DNA of 64,000 nucleotides from Actinobacillus capsulatus DSM 19761 (GCF_000374285.1 NZ_KB893935.1:62001-126000); one strand, 5' to 3'; counted from the first letter of the stretch, positions 41,701 through 51,184 are shown. A program made the numbers and translations. The notes: generated from the letters alone by a model not told the origin.

Positions 41701-44094
41701 TTAACTCTCTTTAGGAATATCATTTAGTGAAAATAACTGACCTTCTATGAAAATATTACCGTTTACGATAAGTTGTCTTTTTTCATCATTTAGAAGGGTT
41801 ATTTTTAGTTCTTTGTAAGACGGAATCCAATTACCTTGTTTATGGATATTGATATAGACACTCGTATCTGTACAACGTAATTTTACCATTAATTGTAAAT
41901 ACTCATTATTACGATATTCGAAACTGTCTCCGTCATCATCGTAAATCGTATTTATTGCTTCACCCTCTTTTATAAATGGGAAAACCATAAGCTCTCTATA
42001 GGTATCGTTTTGAGAATTTACATAAGCTTCTCTTGCTGACATCGGAATGATTGTACCTGCTTTTACAAAGAGTGGGATTTTCTCAAGAGGCGCATCTGCC
42101 ATAATCGTTTGCCCATCGAGGTAATACGTACGATCATAAAAATCATACCAACCCACATTATTTTTCGGTAAATAAACTTCTCGTTTACGTTGCCCTGCTT
42201 CTACTACAGATGCAACAAGTAAATCTTTACCTAAAAGATAATCGTCATTTTCTTCGAAGGTATTTACATCGTGTTCATGATCTAGGAATGTTGGACGTAA
42301 CATCGGCTCTAGTTCATTATGGGCTTTCCAAAAAATATTGTAGAGATAAGGCATTAAACGATAACGAAGTTTAATTGTATCTCTAATAATATGAGTGACT
42401 TCGGGATACATCCAAGGCTCGTTAACTGTTTTATCGTCATTCCAAGAATGAATGGTAAAACGAGGGTGCATTACACCATTTTGAACCCAGCGAACAAACA
42501 ATTCTGGTTCAGGCTTATTTCCGGAGAAACCACCGACATCATGGCCTAAGTTATATAAACCAGATAAACTCATACCAAGCCCCATACGAATGTTGTAACG
42601 TAAGGTATTCCAACTGGTTCTATTATCTCCCGACCAAGTTTGTACATAACGATTCATGCCCGGACTTCCTGAGCGAGAAATTAGATACGGACGTAAATTA
42701 GGAGCAAATTCACGTTGTGCTTCGTAGGAAGATTTCATCATTAATAACGGTTGTAACGGACGAATAAGTTTAATCGGAATTTCTTTGCCGAAACCGACAC
42801 ATTTTGCATTACCATCCCAAACTTCGTATTCATTATTATCGTTCCAAGTTGCATCAATACCATATTCTAGAAGTTGTTTAGTTACATTTTGTTTCCACCA
42901 TTCGATAGTTTTCGGATTAGTGAAGTCTAAATGCGAACCTTCGTCATCCCAGAATACCGAATGTTCCGGCAGGTTAAATTCAGAATCTTGGATAAATAGA
43001 CCTAAGTTTTTTACTTCTTCATAACGAGGATGATCTTGGAGTAAACAAGGTTTTACATTGGCAGCTAAATGCATACCTGCTTGATGAAAATAAGCTGACA
43101 TTGCATTAGGATCCGGGACTTTATCGTAGTTCCAATTAAACACATATCGTTTATTACCGATAGAAGTATAACCCGATGATAATTGGAATGAATCACACGG
43201 AATATCATATTCAGCACATAAATCTACAAATTTTTTTAACTGTTCTTGAGCATCAGAGGCATCGGTATAACTCATTGTAGAACCGCTATAACCTAAGCTC
43301 CATTTAGGACCGAAGATTGTACCACCAGTTAATGCTGTATATTTTTTAGTAACATCAAGCACAGTAGGACCAAGAATAACGTAGTAATCTAGATCACCAT
43401 CTTCTGCACGATAACTTTTATATGCAATGTGATAGTTATCTAATTCGTTACCTAAGTCGAACCAACACGAGGCTAAGTTATCATAGTAGATACCAAAACT
43501 GACATCATGTTTACGAGTAATATAGAATGGGATATGCTTATAAAGCGGATCTGTTGTTTCTGCATTATACCCCATAGCATCAAGATTACGCATTTCAAAG
43601 CGGCGACCTTTTCTATTTAGATTTCCTGATTTTTCGCCTAAGCCATAATAATTCTCCGAAGCATTCCGTTCGATATAATGGCTAATTTTGCTGTCGTCCG
43701 TACTAAATAAATAAGCACCGGTTTTTCTATCTTGACTTAAAGGTTGCCAACTATTATTAACTTTATATTGCCATTCTAAATATAATGGTTTACGTATACG
43801 AAGTTTTAATAAATCCGTAGCAATTTCAATAACATTATCATTTATTTCTAATTGATAATTAGGTAATGAAAAACCATCCGTTAAAAAACGGTTTCTACCT
43901 GACCAATTAATATCCTCTTGATGTGGAGTAATAGCCCATGTTCTATCTAATTTGAATTGATAATTTTTACTAAATGCAACACGGATAATATCTTTTTCCA
44001 AAACAAAAATATGTAATAAATAATCACGTTCACATTCGATATCAATTCGATTATTTTCTTCTTTTAGAAACTTTATTAAGTTTAATGTTTTCAT
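41701..44094 (-). CDS. GH31 family alpha-glycosidase
   Basis: This 797-residue protein has the full glycoside hydrolase family 31 layout: N-terminal beta-sandwich, TIM barrel and C-terminal beta domains. The nucleophile is D419 in WNDNNEYE, the acid/base is D490 in WSGDNRTSW, and YGLGEKSGNLNRKG is the family's substrate-side motif. It has no signal peptide and should act in the cytoplasm. The nearest characterised groups are alpha-glucosidases and YicI-like alpha-xylosidases. Encoded between a TRAP transporter and uronate genes, it probably cleaves an imported alpha-linked glycoside of a uronate; this is inference. I start at ATG 44094, with AAGGA seven bases upstream. Confidence 0.88.
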   Translation of the reverse strand: MKTLNLIKFLKEENNRIDIECERDYLLHIFVLEKDIIRVAFSKNYQFKLDRTWAITPHQEDINWSGRNRFLTDGFSLPNYQLEINDNVIEIATDLLKLRIRKPLYLEWQYKVNNSWQPLSQDRKTGAYLFSTDDSKISHYIERNASENYYGLGEKSGNLNRKGRRFEMRNLDAMGYNAETTDPLYKHIPFYITRKHDVSFGIYYDNLASCWFDLGNELDNYHIAYKSYRAEDGDLDYYVILGPTVLDVTKKYTALTGGTIFGPKWSLGYSGSTMSYTDASDAQEQLKKFVDLCAEYDIPCDSFQLSSGYTSIGNKRYVFNWNYDKVPDPNAMSAYFHQAGMHLAANVKPCLLQDHPRYEEVKNLGLFIQDSEFNLPEHSVFWDDEGSHLDFTNPKTIEWWKQNVTKQLLEYGIDATWNDNNEYEVWDGNAKCVGFGKEIPIKLIRPLQPLLMMKSSYEAQREFAPNLRPYLISRSGSPGMNRYVQTWSGDNRTSWNTLRYNIRMGLGMSLSGLYNLGHDVGGFSGNKPEPELFVRWVQNGVMHPRFTIHSWNDDKTVNEPWMYPEVTHIIRDTIKLRYRLMPYLYNIFWKAHNELEPMLRPTFLDHEHDVNTFEENDDYLLGKDLLVASVVEAGQRKREVYLPKNNVGWYDFYDRTYYLDGQTIMADAPLEKIPLFVKAGTIIPMSAREAYVNSQNDTYRELMVFPFIKEGEAINTIYDDDGDSFEYRNNEYLQLMVKLRCTDTSVYINIHKQGNWIPSYKELKITLLNDEKRQLIVNGNIFIEGQLFSLNDIPKES

Positions 44095-44109
44095 TATCAA
44101 TTCCTTATA

Positions 44110-45411
44110 TTAATAACCTAATAACATTTGTGGTAACCATAAACTTAATTGAGGAACGAAAGTGACCATAAATAAGGTTACGATTAATACGGCATAAAAT
44201 GGTAATAACGGTTTGATGACTTTATCAATTTTTACACCTGCAACGGAGCAACCGACAAATAATGTTGAACCGACTGGAGGTGTACAAATACCGATAGATA
44301 AGTTAAATGCCATTAAGATACCGAAGTGAACGGGATCCATTCCTAATTCAGTTACGATAGGTAAAAAGATTGGTGTGAAAATCAATAATGCCGGAGTCAT
44401 ATCCATGAATGTACCAACAATAAGTAAGATAACATTGATAATTAATAGAATCACAATCGGATTATCAGAAATACCAAATAAGGCATCACTAATTGTGTAA
44501 GGAATATCTGCATTTGCCATTGCCCAAGACATACCCATTGAAGCTCCAATTAGTAATAACACGATCGATGTGGTAACCATTGCATCAAGAATGATAGACG
44601 GTAATTCTTTTAAAGTAATTTCTTTATAGATAATCATTGAAAGAATTAATGTATAAACGACCGCTATTGCAGAGGCTTCAGTTGCAGTAAAGATCCCTCC
44701 GATAATACCGCCAATAATGACAATAACTAGCCCTAAACTCGGTAAAGCATCTAATGTACGGTGTGTTACTTCTTTAAGTGTTGGCTTTGGAGATACAGGA
44801 TATTTATGTTTTTTAGCAAAGAAATATGCCATAACCATAATACCTAAGCCCATTAAAATACCGGGAATATATCCGGCTAAGAATAAAGCACCGATAGATG
44901 TACCGCCTGAGATTAATGAGTAAACAATGAAGGTATTACTTGGTGGAATTAATAAACCTGTCGGAGAAGAAGTAATATTTACCGCTGCTGAAAATGTCGG
45001 AGCATATCCCTCTTTCTTTTGTAACGGAGCCATTGTTCCGCCCACAGCCGCTGCAGCTGCAACGGCAGATCCTGAAATAGAACCGAACATCATATTTGCT
45101 AATACATTTACATGAGCAAGAGAACCTGGTAAGCGACCGCCTAATACTTTAGCAAATTCGATTAATCGAATAGCAATCCCACCTCGGTTCATAATATTAC
45201 CCGCAAGAATGAAGAATGGGATAGCGAGTAAAGAAAAGCTATCTAGACCGGATGCCATTTTTTGAGAAATAACGGCAATAGCGGAATCAAAAGGGATAGC
45301 TAATAAAATAGTTAAAAATGAAGATACACCAATAGCAAACGAAATTGGTACACCAATAGCAAGAAAAAAGAAGAAGCTACCGGCTAATGTGATAATCGTT
45401 GTCCATTCCAT
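44110..45411 (-). CDS. TRAP transporter large membrane subunit (DctM family)
   Basis: This 433-residue inner-membrane protein has about twelve hydrophobic segments and the DctM signature: IPFFILAGNIMNRGGIA, SGSAVAAAAAVGGTMAPLQKKEGY (landmark), PPSNTFIVYSLISGG and GICTPPVGSTLFVGC. It is the sodium-coupled permease of a tripartite TRAP importer. The small subunit lies 11 bases upstream. The binding protein is encoded divergently at 46163. In Pasteurellaceae sialic-acid TRAP systems the two membrane subunits are fused; here they are separate, and the neighbours point to uronates. Confidence 0.92.
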   Translation of the reverse strand: MEWTTIITLAGSFFFFLAIGVPISFAIGVSSFLTILLAIPFDSAIAVISQKMASGLDSFSLLAIPFFILAGNIMNRGGIAIRLIEFAKVLGGRLPGSLAHVNVLANMMFGSISGSAVAAAAAVGGTMAPLQKKEGYAPTFSAAVNITSSPTGLLIPPSNTFIVYSLISGGTSIGALFLAGYIPGILMGLGIMVMAYFFAKKHKYPVSPKPTLKEVTHRTLDALPSLGLVIVIIGGIIGGIFTATEASAIAVVYTLILSMIIYKEITLKELPSIILDAMVTTSIVLLLIGASMGMSWAMANADIPYTISDALFGISDNPIVILLIINVILLIVGTFMDMTPALLIFTPIFLPIVTELGMDPVHFGILMAFNLSIGICTPPVGSTLFVGCSVAGVKIDKVIKPLLPFYAVLIVTLFMVTFVPQLSLWLPQMLLGY

Positions 45412-45422
45412 AAATAGACTCC

Positions 45423-45914
45423 TTAATGTAGAGCTGAAAGTTTATAAATATCAGTGAATACATCTCTCATTAGAAATACGAGCATAAAGAATCCACTTAC
45501 AGGTAAGGCGAGATAAATAAGCCCCATTTGAATCCCTAAAACGGGAGATATTTGTCCGGCAGCAATTGTATCTAAGACTAAACGTCCACCACCATAACAC
45601 ATAATGATACTGACGAAGAAAATACTAATTGCATTGATAACAAATTGGAGTAAAAGGTATTTTTTTGGACTGGTTTCTAATTTCATTAACAATAAATCTA
45701 TTGCTAAATGTTTTTTCTTTCCTAATCCGTAAGCCGCACCGATAAGTCCGACCCAAATAAATAGAAATCGGGCTAACTCATCAGTTACCGTACTGGGATC
45801 ATTTAAAACATAACGAGAGAATACTTGCCATACAACAGAAATAACAAGTCCGATACATAAAACAACACAAAATGTGGCTAAGATGCGATCAAGTAAAGAT
45901 ATGAACCGAACCAT
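45423..45914 (-). CDS. TRAP transporter small membrane subunit (DctQ family)
   Basis: This 163-residue inner-membrane protein has four hydrophobic segments and the DctQ pattern: VISVVWQVFSRYVLNDPSTVTDELARFLFIWVGLIGAAYGLG (landmark, about 24-65), KKKHLAIDLL and a C-terminal GFFMLVFLMRDVF. It is the first gene of the minus-strand operon, with AGGAGAAACTT before the ATG. It should pair with the DctM protein encoded next and the divergently encoded binding protein. Confidence 0.9.
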   Translation of the reverse strand: MVRFISLLDRILATFCVVLCIGLVISVVWQVFSRYVLNDPSTVTDELARFLFIWVGLIGAAYGLGKKKHLAIDLLLMKLETSPKKYLLLQFVINAISIFFVSIIMCYGGGRLVLDTIAAGQISPVLGIQMGLIYLALPVSGFFMLVFLMRDVFTDIYKLSALH

Positions 45915-45965
45915 AAGTTTCTCCTAAAAAAGATAATAAAATACGACTGATTTTGATGTTTTATC

Positions 45966-45983
45966 AAAATTGGTAAACCAAAT
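45966..45983. promoter_or_regulatory. UxuR/ExuR-like operator
   Basis: AAAATTGGTAAACCAAAT contains the palindrome TTGGT-AA-ACCAA, which differs by one base from the ExuR/UxuR consensus core TTGGTATACCAA. A partial second copy (AATTGGTCTAAC, about 46074-46085) lies nearer the binding-protein gene. Both sit between divergent uronate operons that encode a UxuR-type regulator. Confidence 0.75.
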
Positions 45984-46025
45984 ATACTCTATTTTTGATG
46001 TTTAAACAGTTTTTTTTGTGAGTTT

Positions 46026-46041
46026 TGTGAGATTTATCACA
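46026..46041. promoter_or_regulatory. CRP-type site in the uronate control region
   Basis: TGTGAGATTTATCACA is a perfect match to TGTGA-N6-TCACA. It is placed to activate one or both divergent uronate operons under cAMP-CRP. Confidence 0.82.
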
Positions 46042-46162
46042 GATTTAATTAAATTGGCTAGAACAGTTTTGTTAATTGGTCTAACATTATTTGCGGGAAA
46101 TAATTTTATCTAGATATAGTGTTATTTCTATTTTCATATCATTCACGATGGAGAACTCAAAT

Positions 46163-47149
46163 ATGTTCACAAAAAGAAGTGCCTTAGCAATTGCGATTAG
46201 CAGTTTATTAGCTGCTACTGTTTCATTATCAGCTTCAGCAAAAACAACACTAAAACTAAGTCATAATAATGATAAAACCCATCCGGTTCATATCTCTATG
46301 CAAAATATGGCAGATGAAGTTAAAAAATTAACTAACGGTGAAGTTGTTATTCGTATTTATCCAAACAGCCAATTAGGTAATCAACGTGAATCAATGGAAT
46401 TGATCCAAGCAGGTTCGTTAGATATGGCAAAATCAAATGCGAGTGAATTGGAAGCTTTTGAGCCTGTATATGGTGCATTTAATGTTCCTTACTTATTTAA
46501 AGATAGCGAACACTATTACAAAGTATTAAAAGATCCTGAAATCGGTGGAAAAATTTTAGAGTCAACAAAAGGAAAAGGCTTTATTGGTTTAACTTATTAT
46601 GATGCAGGCTCTCGTAGTTTTTATGCATCAAAACCAATTAAAACACCTGCTGACTTGAAAGGCTTAAAAGTACGTGTTCAACCAAGTCCGAGTGCGTTAG
46701 AAATGGTGAAATTAATGGGAGCATCTCCTACTCCGTTAGCATTTGGTGAGCTTTATACTGCATTACAGCAAGGGGTTGTGGATGCAGCTGAAAATAATCC
46801 GACGGCATTGACGTTAATGCGACACGGTGAAGTATCTAAATTCTTCAGTGAAGATGAGCATACAATTATTCCGGATGTTTTATTAATCAGTGAAAAATCT
46901 TGGGCAAAATTAACTCCTGAACAACAAACAACAGTAAAACAAGCTGCGGATAATTCAATGATGAGCCATAAAGAACTTTGGTCAAAAATGACTGCTGAAG
47001 AAGTGAAGAAAGCAAAAGAAACACTCAGTGTTGAATTTGTAAAAGTTGATAAACAGCCGTTTGTTGATGCTGTAAAACCAATGCACGATAAAGCACTTGC
47101 AGATACTGTAATTGGTCCGTTTGTTAAAAAAATCGATGCTGCAAGATAA
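46163..47149 (+). CDS. TRAP transporter substrate-binding protein (DctP family)
   Basis: This 328-residue periplasmic protein binds the substrate of the TRAP importer. A signal peptide covers residues 1-26 (cleavage after LSASA, before KTTLKLSH). DctP features are HPVHISMQNMADEVKKLTNG, IYPNSQLGNQRESMELIQAG (landmark) and KGLKVRVQPS with the arginine that usually grips the substrate carboxylate, then FGELYTALQQGVVDAAENNP. I start at the ATG at 46163, nine bases after GGAG; earlier in-frame starts would bury the signal peptide. It is followed by a hairpin, then by the catabolic genes, so D-glucuronate or a glucuronide is the expected ligand. Confidence 0.9.
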   Translation: MFTKRSALAIAISSLLAATVSLSASAKTTLKLSHNNDKTHPVHISMQNMADEVKKLTNGEVVIRIYPNSQLGNQRESMELIQAGSLDMAKSNASELEAFEPVYGAFNVPYLFKDSEHYYKVLKDPEIGGKILESTKGKGFIGLTYYDAGSRSFYASKPIKTPADLKGLKVRVQPSPSALEMVKLMGASPTPLAFGELYTALQQGVVDAAENNPTALTLMRHGEVSKFFSEDEHTIIPDVLLISEKSWAKLTPEQQTTVKQAADNSMMSHKELWSKMTAEEVKKAKETLSVEFVKVDKQPFVDAVKPMHDKALADTVIGPFVKKIDAAR

Positions 47150-47160
47150 TTGTTACCTTC

Positions 47161-47190
47161 GGGCGTGAGTGAGCACGCCCTCTGTTTTTT
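47161..47190 (+). terminator. hairpin between the binding-protein gene and uxuB
   Basis: GGGCGTG and CACGCCC form a 7-base GC-rich stem around AGTGAG, followed by TCTGTTTTTT. A partial terminator here would make the binding protein more abundant than the downstream enzymes. Confidence 0.75.
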
Positions 47191-47217
47191 ACAAATTATG
47201 TTCGGGAGAATTGAGAA

Positions 47218-48063
47218 ATGACATTAGCAAGAAATCATAATTTTAAAGATAAAGTTGTTGTTATTACAGGTGCTGGTGGTGTGCTATGTGCTTATTTTGC
47301 TAAGGAAATTGCAAAAACCGGAGCGAAAGTTGCATTATTAGATATTAATTTGGAAGCTGCACAAAATTATGTAAATGAAATCAACCAAGAAGGCTATATT
47401 GCGAAAGCCTATAAAACTGATGTTTTAGATTTAGATAGTATCAAATCTACGCGTGATTTAATCGCCCAAGATTTTGGGACTTGTGATATTTTGATTAATG
47501 GTGCGGGAGGTAATAACCCTAAAGCAACAACAGATAATGAGTTTCATGAACTGAATTTACCGGACACTACAAAATCTTTCTTCTCATTAGATAAATCAGG
47601 CATTGAATTTGTTTTTAACTTGAATTACTTAGGAACGTTATTACCAACCCAAGTCTTTGCTAAAGATATGATTGGCAAGAAAGGAGCAAATATCATTAAT
47701 ATCTCAAGTATGAATGCTTACACTCCATTAACAAAAATTCCAGCATATTCAGGTGCAAAAGCAGCAATTAGCAATTTTACACAATGGTTAGCAGTATATT
47801 TTTCTCATGTAGGTATTCGTTGTAATGCCATTGCTCCAGGCTTTTTAGTTAGTAACCAAAATCGTACTTTATTATTTGATGAGCAAGGAAATCCAAGCCC
47901 AAGAGCAAATAAAATTCTCACTAATACCCCAATGGGACGTTTTGGCGAAGCTAATGAATTAATGGGCGGAATTTTATTCTTAATGGATGAAGAATACGCA
48001 AGTTTTATTAATGGTGTGGTGCTACCGATTGATGGCGGTTTCTCTGCATACAGTGGGGTATAG
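47218..48063 (+). CDS. uxuB: SDR-type D-fructuronate reductase
   Basis: This 281-residue short-chain dehydrogenase reduces D-fructuronate to D-mannonate with NAD(H). The cofactor motif is VITGAGGVLCAYFAKE (15-30; TGXXXXXG pattern), followed by LINGAGGN and the catalytic SSMNAYTPLTKIPAYSGAK stretch (Ser, Tyr, Lys). It is not related to the long-chain UxuB of E. coli; it resembles the SDR-type mannonate oxidoreductases found in uronate operons of Firmicutes and Pasteurellaceae. The specific reaction rests on its position before uxaC and on the otherwise missing pathway step. The gene symbol is functional, not homologous to E. coli uxuB. Confidence 0.82.
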   Translation: MTLARNHNFKDKVVVITGAGGVLCAYFAKEIAKTGAKVALLDINLEAAQNYVNEINQEGYIAKAYKTDVLDLDSIKSTRDLIAQDFGTCDILINGAGGNNPKATTDNEFHELNLPDTTKSFFSLDKSGIEFVFNLNYLGTLLPTQVFAKDMIGKKGANIINISSMNAYTPLTKIPAYSGAKAAISNFTQWLAVYFSHVGIRCNAIAPGFLVSNQNRTLLFDEQGNPSPRANKILTNTPMGRFGEANELMGGILFLMDEEYASFINGVVLPIDGGFSAYSGV

Positions 48064-48073
48064 GAGATAAATC

Positions 48074-49477
48074 ATGAAACAATTTATGTGTGAAGATTTT
48101 CTGTTATCCAATGATATTGCTCGTAAGCTATATCATAATTATGCGAAAGAGCAGCCTATATTTGATTATCACTGCCATCTTTCGCCAAAAGAAATTGCTG
48201 AAAATCGACAATTTAAAGATCTTTCCGAAATTTGGCTAGAAGGCGATCATTATAAATGGAGAGCAATGCGTTCTGCTGGCGTTAGTGAAAACTTAATTAC
48301 CGGTAATGCCAGCAATTATGAAAAATATCAAGCATGGGCAAAAACTGTTCCACAATGTATTGGTAATCCGATTTATCATTGGACGCATTTAGAGTTACGT
48401 CGTCCATTTTTGTTAACCAATATCTTATTTAGTCCGAAAACAGAAAAGCAAATTTGGGATGAATGTAATGAAATGCTCCAACAACCCGAATTTTCTGCTC
48501 GTGGCATTATGCAACAAATGAATGTCAAATTATCTGGTACAACAGATGATCCTATTGATAGCTTGGAATATCATAAAATAATTAAAGATGATCCGAATTT
48601 TGATATTGAAGTTATTCCAAGTTTTAGACCAGATAAAGCATTTAAAATCGAATTACCTGCTTTTAATGATTATATAGAGCAACTCGGCAATGTGAGCGAT
48701 ATTGAAATTAATTCATTTGCTGATTTGAAGAAAGCGTTACTAAAACGAATTGAACATTTTGATTTACACGGCTGTAAATCTGCGGATCATGGGATTGAAG
48801 TCTTACGATTTGCATCTATTCCCGATGAAGCAGATTTAGATCAAATTTTGCAAAAAAGACTAGGAAATAAACCGCTTTCAGAGCAAGAAACAGCTCAATT
48901 TACAACTGCCGTTTTAGTATGGCTAGCTTCAGAATATTGTAAACGTAATTGGGTAATGCAACTGCATATTGGCGCTTTACGTAACAATAACACAAGGATG
49001 TTTAAATTACTTGGTGCGGATTCTGGTTTTGATTCAATCGCTGATCTTACCTATGCTTCACAACTTTCCCATCTATTAGATGCTATGGATCAAACTAACC
49101 AATTACCAAAAACAATTTTGTATTGCTTAAATCCTCGTGATAACGAAATGATTGCTTCGATGATTGGAAATTTCCAAACAGGCGGTATTGCAGGGAAAAT
49201 TCAGTTCGGGTCAGGTTGGTGGTTTAACGACCAAAAAGACGGAATGGAAAGGCAATTACAACAGCTTTCACAATTAGGCTTACTAAGCCAATTTGTAGGC
49301 ATGCTTACAGACTCAAGAAGTTTCCTTTCTTATACTCGTCATGAATATTTCCGCCGTATTTTATGTGAAATGATTGGCACTTGGGTGGAAAAAGGTGAGG
49401 CTCCTAATGATATTGAGTTATTAGGTAATATGGTCAAAAACATTTGTTACCATAATGCAAAAACTTATTTCAAATAA
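48074..49477 (+). CDS. uxaC: UxaC, uronate isomerase
   Basis: This 467-residue amidohydrolase-fold enzyme isomerises D-glucuronate to D-fructuronate (and galacturonate to tagaturonate). Landmarks are [18 protein letters not shown] with the HXH metal site (about 31-48), [44 protein letters not shown] and the C-terminal [18 protein letters not shown]. The length is that of the E. coli enzyme (470). It begins 10 bases after uxuB and ends 12 bases before kdgK. Confidence 0.95.
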   Translation: MKQFMCEDFLLSNDIARKLYHNYAKEQPIFDYHCHLSPKEIAENRQFKDLSEIWLEGDHYKWRAMRSAGVSENLITGNASNYEKYQAWAKTVPQCIGNPIYHWTHLELRRPFLLTNILFSPKTEKQIWDECNEMLQQPEFSARGIMQQMNVKLSGTTDDPIDSLEYHKIIKDDPNFDIEVIPSFRPDKAFKIELPAFNDYIEQLGNVSDIEINSFADLKKALLKRIEHFDLHGCKSADHGIEVLRFASIPDEADLDQILQKRLGNKPLSEQETAQFTTAVLVWLASEYCKRNWVMQLHIGALRNNNTRMFKLLGADSGFDSIADLTYASQLSHLLDAMDQTNQLPKTILYCLNPRDNEMIASMIGNFQTGGIAGKIQFGSGWWFNDQKDGMERQLQQLSQLGLLSQFVGMLTDSRSFLSYTRHEYFRRILCEMIGTWVEKGEAPNDIELLGNMVKNICYHNAKTYFK

Positions 49478-49489
49478 TCGGTAAAACAG

Positions 49490-50437
49490 ATGAAAAAAAT
49501 AGCCCTTTTAGGGGAGTGTATGATAGAGCTGAATGGAGAGCCGTTTGGGCAGATGCGTCAGACTTATGGCGGTGATACGCTCAATACAGCGACCTATTTG
49601 GCACGAGTATCCACTTCCGAACAGATTCAAGTGTATTATGTATCTGCCTTAGGGACAGATAAATTAAGCCAAGGGATGTTAGCTTATTGGCAGGCGGACG
49701 GCATTGATACCCAATGGGTTTTAAAAGACGAACAGCGTTCGCCGGGCTTATATTTAATTCAATTAGATGAGCAAGGAGAACGGACTTTCTTATATTGGCG
49801 TAATCAATCGGCAGCTCGTTATTTATTGCAACATCCGAATTTCCCTCAAGTATTAAGTGAGCTAGATTCGGTAGATATGATTTATTTAAGTGGCATTTCT
49901 TTAGCGATCCTGCCTGAAAATGATCGAAAGTTATTGATTACCTATTTAGTGAAATTAAAACAAGCCGGTGTAGAAATTGCTTTTGACAGTAATTTTCGTC
50001 CGAAGCTATGGGAAAGCGTTGAGCAGGCACAATCCTGTTATCAAGCTTTATTACCGTTAGTCGATGTCGCTTTAGTAACATTCGATGATGAAGCGATGTT
50101 ATGGCAGGATACCGATGAGCAACAGACAATCATGCGTTTATCGGCATATGGGATTCCTAAAATCATTGTCAAACAAGGCAGTCGTGGTGCGGTGGTGTGC
50201 GAACATCAACAGCAAACTTTCGTACCGACTCAGCCAGTAGAGCAGGTGGTGGATACGACCTCAGCAGGCGATTCCTTCAATGCCGGATTCTTAGCCGGTT
50301 ATTTACAAGGTAAACCGTTAGAGGTGTGTTGTCGTCAAGGTAATCAATTAGCAGGCATTGTGATTCAGCATCAAGGGGCGATTATTGAGAAATCGGCAAC
50401 TGCGCATCTCTTTGCTGAGTTTAATGCGATGTCGTAA
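49490..50437 (+). CDS. kdgK: KdgK, 2-keto-3-deoxygluconate kinase
   Basis: This 315-residue PfkB-family sugar kinase phosphorylates 2-keto-3-deoxygluconate to KDPG. The N-terminal signature is GECMIELNGEPFGQMRQTYGGDTLNTATYLAR (landmark, about 8-39) and the C-terminal PfkB motif DTTSAGDSFNAGF (about 254-266) carries the catalytic aspartate. It matches E. coli KdgK in length. It lies between uxaC and eda in the catabolic operon. Confidence 0.94.
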   Translation: MKKIALLGECMIELNGEPFGQMRQTYGGDTLNTATYLARVSTSEQIQVYYVSALGTDKLSQGMLAYWQADGIDTQWVLKDEQRSPGLYLIQLDEQGERTFLYWRNQSAARYLLQHPNFPQVLSELDSVDMIYLSGISLAILPENDRKLLITYLVKLKQAGVEIAFDSNFRPKLWESVEQAQSCYQALLPLVDVALVTFDDEAMLWQDTDEQQTIMRLSAYGIPKIIVKQGSRGAVVCEHQQQTFVPTQPVEQVVDTTSAGDSFNAGFLAGYLQGKPLEVCCRQGNQLAGIVIQHQGAIIEKSATAHLFAEFNAMS

Positions 50438-50456
50438 TGTAGTAAGGAAAAAGAGA

Positions 50457-51095
50457 ATGAAATACACAACAACTCAAATTATTGAAAAACTCCGCCAACT
50501 AAAAGTGGTGCCGGTAATTGCGGTAGAACAAGCGGAAGATATTTTACCGTTAGTGAAAACCTTATCGGAAAACGGCTTGCCGGTTGCAGAGATTACGTTC
50601 CGTTCGGCAGCCGCAGAAGAAGCGATTCGTTTAGTCCGTCAGCACTATCCGGAAGTATTAATTGCTGCCGGTACGGTATTAACGGCAGAACAAGTCGTTA
50701 AAGCGAAAAATGCTGGTGCGGATTTTGTAGTAACACCGGGATTAAATCCGACTATCGTGAAACTTTGCCAAGATTTAGACTTTCCAATTACCCCGGGTGT
50801 GAATAACCCGATGTCAATTGAAGCAGCATTGGCATTAGGTATTGAAGCGGTCAAATTCTTCCCGGCAGAAGCGAGTGGAGGGGTGAAAATGATTAAAGCC
50901 TTACTGGGTCCTTATGGTAACTTGCAAATTATGCCGACCGGTGGTATTAGTCCGAGCAATATTAAAGAATATTTAGCGATTCCGAATATTGTGGCATGTG
51001 GTGGTTCTTGGTTTGTGGAGAAATCCTTGATTCAAGCGAAGAATTGGGATGAAATCGGTAAGTTAGTCAAAGAGGTTATTCAACTTACTGCTTAA
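50457..51095 (+). CDS. eda: Eda, KDPG aldolase
   Basis: This 212-residue aldolase splits 2-keto-3-deoxy-6-phosphogluconate into pyruvate and glyceraldehyde 3-phosphate, the last step of the uronate route. The catalytic Glu45 (AEITFRS) and Schiff-base Lys133 (AVKFFPAEASGG) occupy the same numbers as in E. coli Eda. I start at the ATG at 50457 with AAGGA eight bases upstream. A near-consensus uptake signal (GAAGCGGTCAAATT, at about 50846) coincides with the active-site lysine codons. A strong terminator follows. Confidence 0.95.
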   Translation: MKYTTTQIIEKLRQLKVVPVIAVEQAEDILPLVKTLSENGLPVAEITFRSAAAEEAIRLVRQHYPEVLIAAGTVLTAEQVVKAKNAGADFVVTPGLNPTIVKLCQDLDFPITPGVNNPMSIEAALALGIEAVKFFPAEASGGVKMIKALLGPYGNLQIMPTGGISPSNIKEYLAIPNIVACGGSWFVEKSLIQAKNWDEIGKLVKEVIQLTA

Positions 51096-51101
51096 GTAAA
51101 A

Positions 51102-51141
51102 AAGCCATCTTAGTTCTTAGTAAAATTAAGATGGCTTTTTT
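51102..51141 (+). terminator. terminator after eda
   Basis: AAGCCATCTTA and TAAGATGGCTT form a perfect 11-base stem with a 14-base loop, then TTTTTG. Confidence 0.86.
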
Positions 51142-51184
51142 GTTCAAAATGTAAGGGGATGTATAGTATCTGAAATTCAGAGAA

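Noticed and set aside
44110-47149. TRAP system as a sialic acid transporter (SiaPQM), given the sialic acid genes nearby
   Set aside because: Pasteurellaceae sialic acid TRAP systems have fused membrane subunits and lie with nan or sia genes. Here the subunits are separate and embedded among uronate genes and a UxuR-type regulator.
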